Source of the DNA: Pseudomonas mohnii
GTDB taxonomy: Bacteria > Pseudomonadota > Gammaproteobacteria > Pseudomonadales > Pseudomonadaceae
Length of the DNA: 64,000 nucleotides
Reading direction: 5' to 3'
NCBI RefSeq assembly: GCF_900105115.1
Contig: NZ_FNRV01000001.1
Coordinates: forward strand, 682,001 to 746,000
The notes under the pieces were generated by a model. That model made no database searches and had not been told where the DNA came from. It saw nothing but the letters and a program-made list of their open reading frames with translations. A program made the translations under genes and the position numbers. Positions 15,525-24,716 of the stretch are shown here, one piece after another; positions within the stretch are counted from its first letter, which is position 1; each line of letters starts with the position of its first letter.

Positions 15525-16538
15525 TTACGCCGCGCTGGCGGCGAATTTTTCGTAGTAGAAGTTCGCAGGCTTGATGCCCTGCTCGCCGATGTACTTGCTG
15601 ACCCCTTCCACCATCGGCGGCGGGCCGCACAGGTAGACATCGACGTCGCCATCGTTCAAATGCTTCGGCTCGATGTGCTGGGTCACATAGCCCTTGAGCG
15701 GGTGCCGGCTGTCGGGACTGGCCACGCAGGCGCTGTAGCTGAAGTTCGGGATGCGCGCGGCGAAGGCTTCCAGGCGATCGAGCTCCACCAGGTCGAAATC
15801 GTGGGTCACGCCGTAGATCAAATGCAGCGGATGCTCACTGCCCTGCTCGGCGATTTTCTCCAGCATTGCAGTGAACGGCGCCAACCCGGTGCCGCCCGCC
15901 AGCAACAACAACGGCCGACGGATGTCGCGCAGGTAAAAACTGCCCAGGGGACCGGCCAGGCTCATGCTGTCGCCGGCCTTGGCCATGCCGGTGAGGAAGC
16001 TGCTCATCAGGCCGCCAGGTACGTTGCGAATCAGGAAACTGACTTCGCCGTCGCGCTGCAACGAGCTGAACGAATAGGCACGGGTTTGACCGCTGCCGGG
16101 AATTCCGATGTTCACGTATTGCCCCGGCAGGAACGCCAGCTTGTTCAAGGCCTCACCCTTGATCGACAGCGCGATGGTGCTGTCGGACAACTGGCGCACG
16201 GCACTGATGGTGGCGTCGTAGCTGGCTTGCTGGGTGCGGCAGACATCCGACGACACCGGCACCCGCACCACGCAATCGCTCTGGGCGCGCATCTGGCAGG
16301 TGAGGACAAAGCCCTGCTCGGCTTCATCGGCGCTGAGGGCGTCTTCGATGTACTCCTCGCCCAGGTCGTAGCGACCGGCCTCGGCAAAGCACTTGCAGGT
16401 GCCGCAGGCGCCGTCGCGGCAGTCCAGCGGAATGTTGATGCCCTGACGGTACGCGGCATCGGCCACGGTTTCGCCGGCATTGGCGTCGATAAACCGGGTG
16501 ACGCCGTCTTCGAAGTTGAACGCAATGGAATGGGTCAT
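15525..16538 (-). CDS. benC: Benzoate 1,2-dioxygenase electron-transfer component
   Basis: NADH:ferredoxin reductase subunit of 337 residues feeding electrons to BenAB. The N-terminal plant-type [2Fe-2S] domain has Cys40, Cys45, Cys48 and Cys81. The FAD domain carries RAYSFSS. The NAD domain contains LLLLAGGTGLAPF and ends with the VYLCGPPPMVEGV block. The order Fe2S-FAD-NAD is that of BenC/XylZ. ATG 16538 follows GAGGCGG, 10 bp after benB. Confidence 0.95.
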   Translation of the reverse strand: MTHSIAFNFEDGVTRFIDANAGETVADAAYRQGINIPLDCRDGACGTCKCFAEAGRYDLGEEYIEDALSADEAEQGFVLTCQMRAQSDCVVRVPVSSDVCRTQQASYDATISAVRQLSDSTIALSIKGEALNKLAFLPGQYVNIGIPGSGQTRAYSFSSLQRDGEVSFLIRNVPGGLMSSFLTGMAKAGDSMSLAGPLGSFYLRDIRRPLLLLAGGTGLAPFTAMLEKIAEQGSEHPLHLIYGVTHDFDLVELDRLEAFAARIPNFSYSACVASPDSRHPLKGYVTQHIEPKHLNDGDVDVYLCGPPPMVEGVSKYIGEQGIKPANFYYEKFAASAA

Positions 16539-16548
16539 GACGGCCGCC

Positions 16549-17037
16549 TCACAGGTGATAGACATCGATGACCTGACGAACGTAGTCGTTCTTCAGGATC
16601 ACTTTCTTGGCCTTGATCAGCGGATTCTCACCGCGCACATCGAGGGTGTAGAAACTGCTGCCGAAATAGCTGTCGACGGTCTTGTAGCGAAAGCTCAGGG
16701 TGTGCCAGTTGAAGCGCACCTTGCACAGTCCGTCGGCCTGTTCGAGCAACTCGATGTTGCTGATGTTGTGCGAGGTACGGGTGTCCGGAATACTCGCACT
16801 GGAACGCTCGGTCTTGATGCGGAAGACGCGGTCTTCCAGGCCGGTGCGGTTGCCGTACCAGATCAGCGAGATTTCCCGCTGCGGGTCTTCGGTCAACTCA
16901 TCGTTATCGTCCCACGACGGCATCCAGAATGTGGCGTCCGGCGCATACATCTCCAGCCACTCATCCCATTGCCGGTCGTCGAGGTAACGCGCTTCGCGGT
17001 AGAGAAAATCGCGCACGCTGTCATAGGTGATGGTCAT
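16549..17037 (-). CDS. benB: Benzoate 1,2-dioxygenase small (beta) subunit
   Basis: 162 residues, cone-shaped beta subunit of the ring-hydroxylating dioxygenase. It opens [20 protein letters not shown] with the family block [32 protein letters not shown] and [19 protein letters not shown] complete the fold. It is structural, lacking cofactor ligands. The ATG overlaps the benA stop by 4 bases. Confidence 0.95.
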   Translation of the reverse strand: MTITYDSVRDFLYREARYLDDRQWDEWLEMYAPDATFWMPSWDDNDELTEDPQREISLIWYGNRTGLEDRVFRIKTERSSASIPDTRTSHNISNIELLEQADGLCKVRFNWHTLSFRYKTVDSYFGSSFYTLDVRGENPLIKAKKVILKNDYVRQVIDVYHL

Positions 17038-18398
17038 TGCACGGTCTCCACGGCAATCAACTCGGACTGTTCGGCCGCCAGGGCCTTGAGCATGGTCTGC
17101 TGCCAATATTTGTGTTGCAGCACGAACAGGCCTTCGTCTTCGGTGCGCACACCGCTGAGCAGCGGATGCAGGTCGATTTCCTGGGCCGCCTCGTCGGCGC
17201 CCTCGATCCAGTGCTCGGCGCCGCGGGACATGTCGTTCCACGTCGTGACGCTGCCCTGGTAGCTGGTCTGGCAGGAACGGAACTCCTCCAGATCATCCGG
17301 TGTGGCCATGCCACTGACGTTGAAGAAATCCTCGTACTGACGAATCCGCTTCGAACGGGCGTCGTCGCTCTCACCTTTAGGGGCGATGCAGTAAATGGTG
17401 ATCTCCGTGCGGTTGACCGAGATCGGCCGGGCAATACGGATCTGCGAACTGAACTGGTCCATCAGGTACACGTTCGGGTACAGGCACAGGTTGCGCGAGT
17501 TCTCGATCATCCAGTCGGCGCGAGCCTTGCCGAAGTCTTGGGCGAGCTCGTCGCGGCGCTCGTAAAGCGGGCGGTCTTCGGGGTTGGCCCAGCGGGTCCA
17601 GAGCAACATGTGGCCCTTGTCGAAGGAATAGAAACCACCGCCCTGCTTGGCCCAGCTGCCGGCGCTCATGGTCGGATTGGTGTCGCCGGCCTCGCGCTGC
17701 TTGCGCTGGTTCTGGGTGGCGGCGTAGTTCCAGTGCACTGAGCTGACGTGGTAACCGTCGGCGCCGTTTTCGGCGGTGAGTTTCCAGTTGCCTTCATAGA
17801 TGTAGCTGGAGGAACCGCGCAGCACTTCCAGGCCATCGACGGACTGGTCGACGATCATGTCGATGATCTTCGCCGACTCGCCCAGGTGCTCCACCAACGG
17901 CACTACATCGGCCTTGAGGCTGCCGAACAGGAAACCGCGATAGGACTCGAAACGCGCGACTTTGGTCAGGTCATGGGAGCCTTCGCAGTTGAAGCTCGCC
18001 GGGTAGCCGGCGTTGGCCGGGTCCTTGACTTTGAGCAGCTTGCCGGAGTTGTTGAACGTCCAGCCGTGGAACGGGCAGGTATAGGAACTCTTGTTGCCGG
18101 ACTTGTGCCGGCACAGGGTCGCGCCGCGATGACTGCAAGCGTTGATGAAGGCGTTGAGCACACCATCCTTGTTGCGCGCGATGAAGATCGACTGGCGCCC
18201 CATGGTGGTGGTGTAGAAATCGTTGATATTGGGAATCTGGCTTTCGTGGGCCAGGTACAGCCAGTTGCCTTCGAAGATGTGCTGCATCTCCAGATCGAAC
18301 AGGCGCGGGTCGGTGAACATCTCGCGCTTGCAGCGATACAGGCCTTGGGCAGGGTCGTCTTCAAGCAGGGAGTGAATATATTCAGGTCGCAGGGTCAT
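17034..18398 (-). CDS. benA: Benzoate 1,2-dioxygenase large (alpha) subunit
   Basis: Catalytic subunit of 454 residues; adds O2 to benzoate giving the 1,2-cis-diol. The Rieske site is Cys88, His90, Cys108 and His111 (CSHRGATLC ... YTCPFHGW). The mononuclear iron site lies in [16 protein letters not shown] (Asp, His, His), with the third ligand further downstream. [14 protein letters not shown] and [20 protein letters not shown] are typical of BenA/XylX. GGAGG precedes the ATG. It is first gene of benABCD, transcribed from a promoter with two BenR-type sites. Confidence 0.96.
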   Translation of the reverse strand: MTLRPEYIHSLLEDDPAQGLYRCKREMFTDPRLFDLEMQHIFEGNWLYLAHESQIPNINDFYTTTMGRQSIFIARNKDGVLNAFINACSHRGATLCRHKSGNKSSYTCPFHGWTFNNSGKLLKVKDPANAGYPASFNCEGSHDLTKVARFESYRGFLFGSLKADVVPLVEHLGESAKIIDMIVDQSVDGLEVLRGSSSYIYEGNWKLTAENGADGYHVSSVHWNYAATQNQRKQREAGDTNPTMSAGSWAKQGGGFYSFDKGHMLLWTRWANPEDRPLYERRDELAQDFGKARADWMIENSRNLCLYPNVYLMDQFSSQIRIARPISVNRTEITIYCIAPKGESDDARSKRIRQYEDFFNVSGMATPDDLEEFRSCQTSYQGSVTTWNDMSRGAEHWIEGADEAAQEIDLHPLLSGVRTEDEGLFVLQHKYWQQTMLKALAAEQSELIAVETVQ

Positions 18399-18461
18399 GG
18401 CCGCCGCCTCCGTTGTTATTGTTCAGGCAGGGTCATGCTAGGACGGAGGGATGTGACGGAC

Positions 18462-18497
18462 TATCCGCGGGATGCAGACTTGTATCCGTTTTGTGCA
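18462..18497 (-). promoter_or_regulatory. Two XylS/BenR-type operator half-sites upstream of benA
   Basis: On the minus strand the pattern TGCA-N6-GGATA occurs twice, at 18497-18483 and 18476-18462, exactly 21 bp apart. TGCA-N6-GGNTA is the established XylS/BenR recognition unit in Pm/Pben promoters. A TAGCAT -10-like element follows toward benA. Confidence 0.85.
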
Positions 18498-18546
18498 AGG
18501 GGCTGGCGTTGTGTCATGCGCCATCGAAGGTGAATGTACGGGCCTC

Positions 18547-18639
18547 TTCGCGGGCAAGCCCGCTCCCACAGGCTTAGTGGCTGAACACAAGTTTTGCGTC
18601 CAACCGAAATCACTGTGGGAGCGAGCTGGCTCGCGATGG
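18547..18639. repeat. REP pair between benA promoter and benR
   Basis: CGCGGGCAAGCCCGCTCCCA ending at 18570 and TGTGGGAGCGAGCTGGCTCG starting at 18614. The two halves point away from each other, opposite to the usual order, and their stems differ, so they are probably two separate REPs. Confidence 0.7.
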
Positions 18640-18671
18640 GTCCAGACCAGACAACATCAAGCCTGAAGGTT

Positions 18672-19631
18672 TCAGTGGCGGCGCTTGAGGGTGTCGGAGG
18701 GTAGCTCGCCGAACTGCTTGCGGTAGCTGTCGGAGAATCGACCAAGGTGCAGGAAACCGTAATCCATCGCCACTTCAGTGACGTTGCGCACGTTGCAGGT
18801 CGGGTCACTCAGACAGGCATTGATGCGTTCCAGGCGTTTCTGGCGGATGTAGTTTTTCGGTGTGAGCCCGGCATTGCGTTCAAACAGGCCATACAACGAA
18901 CGCAGGCTCATGCTGGCCTGCCGCGCCAGTTCTTCGCTGTCGATGTCTTGCTTGAGGTTGCGCGCAATGTAATCGGCGATCACGTCGAAGGTGGCCGTCG
19001 GCGAACCGAGGCACTCGCGACTGACATTGGTCTTCATCAAGCTGAGCATCTTGCTGACGATGATCTGTGCGTAATGCTCCTGCACCCTGGGAATCTGCTC
19101 GGTGGCCTCGGCCTCCTGGCAAATCATCGCCAGCAAGTTGACGAAACCCTCCAGCTCATTGAGCTGATAGCGGTTCTCCAGAAAGCGCACGCCCTGCCCC
19201 GGATAACGCCAGCGCTGCTCTTCGCAGACCGACTCGAACAACCGGGTGGGGACTTTCAGAATGAATTTTTCGCAATCGGCCGAATACGTCAGATCGACCG
19301 GATCGTCGGGGTTGATCAGCAGCAATTCGCCGGGGGCGAAGTAATGTTCCTGGCCGTGCCCACGCCACAGGCAGTTGCCGCGCAGCAACACTTGCAGGTG
19401 GTAGATATCCTCCAGCGCACCTGAGGTCACCCGCACACTGCCACCGTAGCTGATGCGACACAGATCGAGGCTGGCGAATTTGCGATGGTCGAGACTGGCC
19501 AGCGGGCGGCCTGCCCGGGGCATGAGAATACAATGGTTGCCGACATGCTGATTGACGTAGCCAGACACCGCATGAGGGTCGGCGTGGTCGAACACTCTGC
19601 TGCGCTGACTCAACAGTTGCGCTTGCATCAT
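18672..19631 (-). CDS. benR: AraC/XylS-family activator of the ben operon
   Basis: 319 residues. The N-terminal ~190 residues form the effector-binding cupin-like domain (GELLLINPDDPVDLTYS, LKVPTRLFESVCEEQRW). The C-terminal ~110 residues carry two helix-turn-helix motifs, the first in EELARQASMSLRSLYGLFER and the second in VTEVAMDYGFLHLGRFSDSY. AGLTPKNYIRQKRLERINACLSD matches XylS/BenR. It activates benABCD in response to benzoate through the TGCA-N6-GGNTA sites. Same strand as benABCD and upstream of it. Confidence 0.93.
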   Translation of the reverse strand: MMQAQLLSQRSRVFDHADPHAVSGYVNQHVGNHCILMPRAGRPLASLDHRKFASLDLCRISYGGSVRVTSGALEDIYHLQVLLRGNCLWRGHGQEHYFAPGELLLINPDDPVDLTYSADCEKFILKVPTRLFESVCEEQRWRYPGQGVRFLENRYQLNELEGFVNLLAMICQEAEATEQIPRVQEHYAQIIVSKMLSLMKTNVSRECLGSPTATFDVIADYIARNLKQDIDSEELARQASMSLRSLYGLFERNAGLTPKNYIRQKRLERINACLSDPTCNVRNVTEVAMDYGFLHLGRFSDSYRKQFGELPSDTLKRRH

Positions 19632-19688
19632 CGGGTCACTCTGATTGTTATTATGGGTTGCATCACTTCATTCTAGAACCGAAACACC

Positions 19689-19801
19689 TGTAGGAGCGAG
19701 CTATCTCGCGATGGACTCGAGAACACTGCGTTTAGCCAGTAAACACGCGTTATCGTTAACAACCATCGCGAGCAATCGAGCGTCGACCGGCTGCTCCTAC
19801 A
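19689..19801. repeat. REP pair (REPIN) between catA and benR
   Basis: TGTAGGAGCGAGCTATCTCG on the left; the right arm ends GGCTGCTCCTACA at 19801. It sits just after the catA stop (19813) and may also limit readthrough from catBCA into benR. Confidence 0.75.
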
Positions 19802-19812
19802 GGGTTTTGTGA

Positions 19813-20742
19813 TCAGTCTTCCAGAGCGCGGACCCGCTCGTGGCGCTGCTGCTCTTCTGGCTGGGCCGACGATTGCAGCGTGAAGTCGAACTCGATTTCC
19901 GCAAACCGACCGCTGACACCGTGGGCCGCTGCACGTGCCTGGTCATCACTGAAGGTGATTTTGGCGATCAACTCGTCACGGGTGGCGTAGGCGAAATCGT
20001 CATGCAGGTATTGATCGCCATCGAGGTTGATTTGGGTGGTCAGGTGACGATGGTCCGGCGCGGAAATGAAGAAGTGGATGTGCGCCGGGCGCTGACCGTG
20101 ACGGCCCAGTTGATCGAGCAGTTGCTGGGTCGGACCGTCCGGTGGGCAGCCGTAACCCGACGGCACGATGCTGCGGAAACGGTAGCGGCCTTCGGCATCA
20201 GTGACGATACGGCGACGCAGGTTGAATTCCGATTGCGTGGTATCGAAGTACGAGTAGGTGCCGCCGGTGTTGGCGTGCCACACGTCCACCACGGCGCCGA
20301 CCAGCGGTTCGCCAGCGGTGTTGAACACGCGACCTTGCATGAACAGCGTCACACCGGGATCGACGCCATCATCGAGGCGCGCTTCGCCTTGCGACAGCGG
20401 TGCGCCAGCCACGTACAACGGGCCCTCGATGGTGCGCGGCGTGCCGCCGGATTTGCCGGCCTGTTCGTCTTCGGCATCCATCAGCAGGTCGAGGTAATGC
20501 TCCAGGCCAAGCCCGGCCACCACCAGCCCGGCCTCTTGGCGCGCGCCCAGTACGTTGAGGTAGTTAACGGCTTTCCAGAATTCCTCCGGGGTCACGGCCA
20601 GGTCTTCGATGATGTTCACCGAATCACGCAGGATGCGGTACATCAGGGCCTTGACGCGTGGGTTGCCAGCATCATTGAACAGGCCGCTGGCCTCTTCGAG
20701 AAATTTCTGGACTTCGGCAGTATGGGAAATCTTGATGTTCAT
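19813..20742 (-). CDS. catA: Catechol 1,2-dioxygenase
   Basis: Intradiol dioxygenase, 309 residues; cleaves catechol to cis,cis-muconate with non-haem Fe(III). Iron ligands are Tyr163 (GGTYSYFD), Tyr197 (SGYGCPPDG), His221 and His223 (RPAHIHFF). The N-terminal helical dimer domain (EVQKFLEEASGLFNDAGNPR) and the TIEGPLYV segment are standard. The C-terminal Gln/Glu/Arg tail is longer and more variable. It is third gene of catBCA, 55 bp after catC. Confidence 0.96.
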   Translation of the reverse strand: MNIKISHTAEVQKFLEEASGLFNDAGNPRVKALMYRILRDSVNIIEDLAVTPEEFWKAVNYLNVLGARQEAGLVVAGLGLEHYLDLLMDAEDEQAGKSGGTPRTIEGPLYVAGAPLSQGEARLDDGVDPGVTLFMQGRVFNTAGEPLVGAVVDVWHANTGGTYSYFDTTQSEFNLRRRIVTDAEGRYRFRSIVPSGYGCPPDGPTQQLLDQLGRHGQRPAHIHFFISAPDHRHLTTQINLDGDQYLHDDFAYATRDELIAKITFSDDQARAAAHGVSGRFAEIEFDFTLQSSAQPEEQQRHERVRALED

Positions 20743-20797
20743 TTTGGTAGGTTCCTCATCTTGTAATTATTGGCGTTGCGAGCTGAACGGGCGGAGC

Positions 20798-21088
20798 TCA
20801 GCGGTCATCGTCACGGATGGAAGAAGGATGGCGGCACATCGCATCGATCTCGATGGCCATGTACGGGAACAACGGCAATTGCATGAGCAGGTCGTGTAGT
20901 TCCTGAACGCTGTCGACATCGAACACGCTGTAGTTCGCGTAGTGCCCGGCGATTCGCCACAGGTGACGCCACTTGCCTTGCTCTTGCAGGCGTTGGGCCA
21001 GGGCTTTCTCGTCAGCTTTCAGTCTGCTGGCTGCTTCCGGATTCATATCGACCGGCAGGTTCACGGTCATTTTTACGTGGAACAGCAT
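20798..21088 (-). CDS. catC: Muconolactone delta-isomerase
   Basis: 96 residues, the normal CatC length; isomerises (+)-muconolactone to 3-oxoadipate enol-lactone. MLFHVKMTVNLPVDMNPEAA, KADEKALAQRLQEQGKWRHLWRIAGHYANYSVFDV and LPLFPYMAIEIDAM are family signatures. It forms a decamer in known cases. AGGAG stands upstream of ATG 21088, 10 bp after catB. Confidence 0.95.
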   Translation of the reverse strand: MLFHVKMTVNLPVDMNPEAASRLKADEKALAQRLQEQGKWRHLWRIAGHYANYSVFDVDSVQELHDLLMQLPLFPYMAIEIDAMCRHPSSIRDDDR

Positions 21089-21098
21089 AATGCTCTCC

Positions 21099-22247
21099 TC
21101 AGGCTTGATGGATGGCAGTGGATGTTTTGTCGCGACGGAAAAACGCCAGGCGTTCTTCATCCAGGCTCAGGCCCAGCCCCGGGGTTTTCGGTACATGCAA
21201 CTCGAAATCGCGATAAACCAGCGGTTCGCTGAGGATGTCTTCGGTCAGCAGCAGCGGGCCGAACAGCTCGGTGTCCCACGCCAGTTTGTTCAAGGTAACA
21301 AAGGCATGGGCCGACGCCATCGTGCCGAGGCCACCTTCGAGCATCGTGCCGCCGTACAGGCCGATACCCGCCGCTTCGGCGATGGAGGCGGTACGCAGCA
21401 CCGCACGCGGGCCACCGTTCTTGGCGATCTTCAGGGCGAACACCGAAGCCGCGCCTTCACGGGCCAGGTTAAATGCGTCTTCCACACACTCGATGGATTC
21501 GTCCGCCATGATCGGCGCCGGGCTCATGGCATTGAGGCGCACCATGCCGGCGCGATTGTTGCGCGAAATCGGCTGCTCGATCAGGTCAATGCCATTGGTG
21601 CCGAGAATCCGGCAGGCACGCAGTGCCACCGCTTCGTCCCAGGCCTGGTTGACGTCGACCCGCACGCTGGCGCGGTCGCCCAAGGCTTTCTTGATGGCAA
21701 TCACGTGCGCCAGGTCCCGGTTGACTTCACCGGCACCGATTTTCAGTTTGAAGATGCGGTGGCGGCGCAGGTCGAGCATCTTTTCCGCTTCGGCGATGTC
21801 TTTCCCGGTGTCGCCACTGGCCAGGGTCCAGGCCACCGGCAGGGCGTCACGCACGCGACCGCCGAGCAGTTCGCTGACCGGCAGGCCGAGGCGCTTGCCC
21901 TGGGCGTCGAGCAACGCGGTTTCGATCCCGGATTTGGCGAAGGTGTTGCCACGGATGCTGCGCTCCAGGCGCAACATCGCGGCATTGACGTTGCCGCTGT
22001 CCTGGCCGATCAACAGTGGCGCGAAATGCGTGTCGATGTTGGTCTTGATGCTGTCCGGGCTTTCGTTGCCATAGGCCAGGCCACCGATGGTGGTGGATTC
22101 GCCGATGCCTTCGATGCCATCGGCGCACCGTACCCGAATGATCACCAGCGTCTGGTTCTGCATCGTATGCATCGCCAGCTTGTGCGGGCGGATGGTCGGC
22201 AAATCGACGATGATCGTCTCGATCGACTCAATGGCTGTTGCAAGCAT
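21099..22247 (-). CDS. catB: Muconate cycloisomerase I
   Basis: 382 residues, enolase superfamily; converts cis,cis-muconate to (+)-muconolactone. Visible motifs are ESIETIIVDLPTIRPHKLAM, the catalytic KLKIGAG (Lys), VRVDVNQAWD (Asp metal ligand), DLIEQPISR (Glu), MADESIE (Asp/Glu) and FALKIAKNGG (second Lys). The start MLATAIES at 22247 matches known CatB N-termini; the in-frame extension to 22376 overlaps catR and is rejected. It is first gene of catBCA, controlled from the catB-catR gap. Confidence 0.96.
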   Translation of the reverse strand: MLATAIESIETIIVDLPTIRPHKLAMHTMQNQTLVIIRVRCADGIEGIGESTTIGGLAYGNESPDSIKTNIDTHFAPLLIGQDSGNVNAAMLRLERSIRGNTFAKSGIETALLDAQGKRLGLPVSELLGGRVRDALPVAWTLASGDTGKDIAEAEKMLDLRRHRIFKLKIGAGEVNRDLAHVIAIKKALGDRASVRVDVNQAWDEAVALRACRILGTNGIDLIEQPISRNNRAGMVRLNAMSPAPIMADESIECVEDAFNLAREGAASVFALKIAKNGGPRAVLRTASIAEAAGIGLYGGTMLEGGLGTMASAHAFVTLNKLAWDTELFGPLLLTEDILSEPLVYRDFELHVPKTPGLGLSLDEERLAFFRRDKTSTAIHQA

Positions 22248-22333
22248 TTCGATACCCGTCAGGTTCTTGAAGTTCTGGGATCGATTCTCGTACGGCTTTT
22301 TTCGTGAAGCCAATATAGAATTGGTCTGACTTG

Positions 22334-22348
22334 ATACCTTAAAGGTAT
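22334..22348. promoter_or_regulatory. CatR-type operator in the catB/catR gap
   Basis: ATACCTT-A-AAGGTAT, a perfect 7-1-7 palindrome containing the LysR T-N11-A pattern. It is centred between the two divergent starts, 27 bp upstream of catR, where CatR is known to bind in P. putida. A TATATT -10-like element for catB lies near 22309-22314. Confidence 0.8.
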
Positions 22349-22374
22349 ACAACCGATCGGCGACTGGAGGCTCC

Positions 22375-23262
22375 ATGGAACTGCGTCACCTGCGTTACTT
22401 TCAGGTCTTGGCCCAAACCCTCAACTTCACCCGCGCCGCCGAGTTGCTACACATCGCCCAACCGCCCCTGAGCCGGCAGATCCAGCAGCTGGAAGATGAA
22501 CTCGGCGTGATGCTGCTGGAACGCGGGCGACCGCTGAAGCTGACCGATGCCGGGCGGTTTTTCCATGAACACTCCACCGCGCTGCTGGAACAACTGAACA
22601 AGGTCTGCGACAACACGCGGCGGATCGGCCTGGGGGAAAAGACCTGGCTGGGCATCGGTTTTGCGCCGTCGACACTCTATGGCGTGTTGCCAGAACTGAT
22701 TCGCCGCTTGCGCAGCGGTGAACCCCTTGAGCTGGAGCTCGGGCTGTCCGAGATGACCACCCTGCAACAGGTGCAGGCACTGAAGGCCGGGCGTATCGAC
22801 ATCGGCTTCGGTCGAATACGCATCGACGATCCGGCAATCATCCAGACCGTCCTCACCGAAGATCGCCTGGTCGCCGCCCTGCCCGCCGGCCACCCTTTGC
22901 TCGCCGGCCCCATCAGCCTGCGCGACCTGGCAAAAGAACCCTTCGTGCTGTACCCCGGCAATCCACGACCAAGCTACGCCGACCACGTGATTGCACTCTT
23001 CGAATCCTACGGCGTGAGGATCCATGTGGCGCAATGGACCAACGAACTGCAAACGGCGATCGGACTGGTAGGGGCCGGAATCGGCGTCACGCTGGTGCCC
23101 GCCTCGGTGCAACTGGTGCACCGCGACGACATCGGTTTCACCCCCTTACTGGAAGACAACGCGACCTCGCCGATCATTCTCAGCCGACGGGTGGGCGATG
23201 TGTCGCCGGGGTTGAACCACTGTCTGAGGATGATCGATGAGTTGTTGCCGCAAGGCTCATGA
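22375..23262 (+). CDS. catR: LysR-type activator of catBCA
   Basis: 295 residues. The N-terminal winged helix (MELRHLRYFQVLAQTLNFTR, then AAELLHIAQPPLSRQIQQLE) is followed by the periplasmic-binding-protein-like domain. GIGFAPSTLYGVLPELIRRL and IDIGFGRIRIDDP are characteristic of CatR/BenM-type regulators that sense cis,cis-muconate. CTGGAGG precedes ATG 22375. It is divergent from catB, as usual in Pseudomonas. Confidence 0.94.
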   Translation: MELRHLRYFQVLAQTLNFTRAAELLHIAQPPLSRQIQQLEDELGVMLLERGRPLKLTDAGRFFHEHSTALLEQLNKVCDNTRRIGLGEKTWLGIGFAPSTLYGVLPELIRRLRSGEPLELELGLSEMTTLQQVQALKAGRIDIGFGRIRIDDPAIIQTVLTEDRLVAALPAGHPLLAGPISLRDLAKEPFVLYPGNPRPSYADHVIALFESYGVRIHVAQWTNELQTAIGLVGAGIGVTLVPASVQLVHRDDIGFTPLLEDNATSPIILSRRVGDVSPGLNHCLRMIDELLPQGS

Positions 23263-23265
23263 GGA

Positions 23266-23291
23266 CCTGTGGCGAGGGAGCTCGCCACAGG
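23266..23291. terminator. Hairpin after catR
   Basis: CCTGTGGCGAG (23266-23276), GGAG loop, CTCGCCACAGG (23281-23291); 11 perfect base pairs starting 4 bp after the catR stop. The outer sequence is REP-like. It lies between converging genes. Confidence 0.7.
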
Positions 23292-23315
23292 TTCAGCGGT
23301 GGCCCGCGATCGGCT

Positions 23316-23555
23316 TTAACCGGCAAACGCCCGGCGCCCGGCCTTCATCTCGGTGCGCAACTCGCCAATGAAATCGGAAATGGCACGCACGCTGGTCAGC
23401 TGTTTGGTCGAGACACCGCTGATAAACAACTCCACTCGCCTGCTCGCGGGTTCGTAGATCTCGATACGCAGAAGACCGCCGTGCTCCGTGCACTTGCAGG
23501 CCAACGGCACAAAACCGGACTCGACAATATTGCAAAGGACTGAAATGGGAACCAT
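23316..23555 (-). CDS. DUF1652-family small protein
   Basis: 79 residues: MVPISVLCNIVESGFVPLAC followed by KCTEHGGLLRIEIYEPASRR and VELFISGVSTKQLTSVRAIS. The sequence (I-V-E-x-x-F-x-P-L-x-C-x-C near the start, V-x-G-(I/V)-S later) is the DUF1652 pattern that is abundant in Pseudomonas. Function is unknown. ATG 23555 is preceded by GAGGCAG; a longer frame to 23633 is not favoured. Confidence 0.75.
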   Translation of the reverse strand: MVPISVLCNIVESGFVPLACKCTEHGGLLRIEIYEPASRRVELFISGVSTKQLTSVRAISDFIGELRTEMKAGRRAFAG

Positions 23556-23668
23556 GGCCGCTGCCTCGTACGGCGATTGATCGGATTGGATCCCACTCAG
23601 GATAGATGCACTTTGCCAATCCTGCGCCAGCAAAAAATGTTAGCTACCTCTCAATTCCGAGCACTTCT

Positions 23669-24568
23669 TCAATGGGCGTTCGCGCCCCAGATCCAGTTCC
23701 AGAAACCGGGCAACTCAACCGGCTGCGAACTGTCGCGCACGGTACGCGCCATCGCCGCCCGCTGCAGTGCGGCGGTGTCGTCGTAGAACGGCTGTTCTGC
23801 AGTTCTCACCCCCGTTGCCTGGGCGCTGTCGAGCAGGATTTGCAGGTACTCGCGGGTGTGCCGTGCGGTGTAGCGATTGAGATCGTGAAACGTCACCACC
23901 ACCGGAATCACCCCATCGACCACCGGCAGCTCTCCCAGGGCGATGCGCTCGCGCACTTCGGACATCGAGCGCAGGAAGTGAGCGCGCCGGCGCGGGCTGG
24001 CATTAAAACCCCAGATCTTGCCGTCATTGGCACTCAAGTCGGTGAGCAACACATGCATGCCATGCTGCTGATAAGCGGCAAAGGTGCGTTTGTCGTAGTT
24101 CCAGAATGGCGGACGCACCAGCGTCGGGGAGGTGCCCGTGATCGCGGCGATGTCGGCGCTGCCATCGGTCAGTGCCTGTTCCAGCGCTTGCGGGTCGAGG
24201 GAACGATGGTTGGTGTGCGAAGGCGTAGCGGTATGAAAACCGAGAATGTGCCCGGCATCGCGCTCGTGGTGCATGACCGCGCGCCCTATATCGCTGCCGC
24301 CGGCCCTTGTAGCGCGGGTCTGCACGAAGAAAACGGCCTTGATGTCCGGTTGCAACGAATTGCGCGCCAGGCTATCGAGCACGGTTTCACTCGGGTTCCA
24401 GAAACTCGACGCGCTGGGACCGTCATCGAAGGTCAGCAGAAAACGGACGGGAGCTTGGGTGCGTAGCCGCTGTTCAGTCTGTGGCGTCATTTCAATAGGG
24501 GCGGCGATGCAACCCAGCAGACTGGCTGCCATGGCAATCGCCGATAAGACCTTGACCAACTGTTTCAT
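23669..24568 (-). CDS. Polysaccharide deacetylase (NodB) family lipoprotein
   Basis: 299 residues. A lipoprotein signal (MKQLVKVLSAIAMAASLLGC) is followed by the NodB fold: catalytic TFDDGPS, metal-binding His pair in LGFHTATPSHTNH, then RPPFWNYDKRT and VVTFHDLNRYT. It probably removes acetyl groups from a polysaccharide or peptidoglycan on the envelope side. The HTATPSHTNH motif replaces the common HTWSH(P/L). It is a single-gene unit with a ~100-bp gap on either side. Confidence 0.88.
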   Translation of the reverse strand: MKQLVKVLSAIAMAASLLGCIAAPIEMTPQTEQRLRTQAPVRFLLTFDDGPSASSFWNPSETVLDSLARNSLQPDIKAVFFVQTRATRAGGSDIGRAVMHHERDAGHILGFHTATPSHTNHRSLDPQALEQALTDGSADIAAITGTSPTLVRPPFWNYDKRTFAAYQQHGMHVLLTDLSANDGKIWGFNASPRRRAHFLRSMSEVRERIALGELPVVDGVIPVVVTFHDLNRYTARHTREYLQILLDSAQATGVRTAEQPFYDDTAALQRAAMARTVRDSSQPVELPGFWNWIWGANAH

Positions 24569-24716
24569 GTTTTGCCTTGGGCCAGACCGTTTCGGTCACC
24601 ACTTGATAGGGCAAAAATTCTTCACCCGTTCATCCTTCGCCGGCCCGCAGGTCGCTGCGGGCCGAGGTTGGATCAGGGTACACAGCGTTTGGTTCCGCCG
24701 CTGCCGGAAACAGGGG

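Noticed and set aside
18547..18639. Interpreting the REP pair upstream of benA as a regulatory operator
   Set aside because: Sequence matches the REP family found at six other sites; the BenR sites at 18462-18497 explain control.
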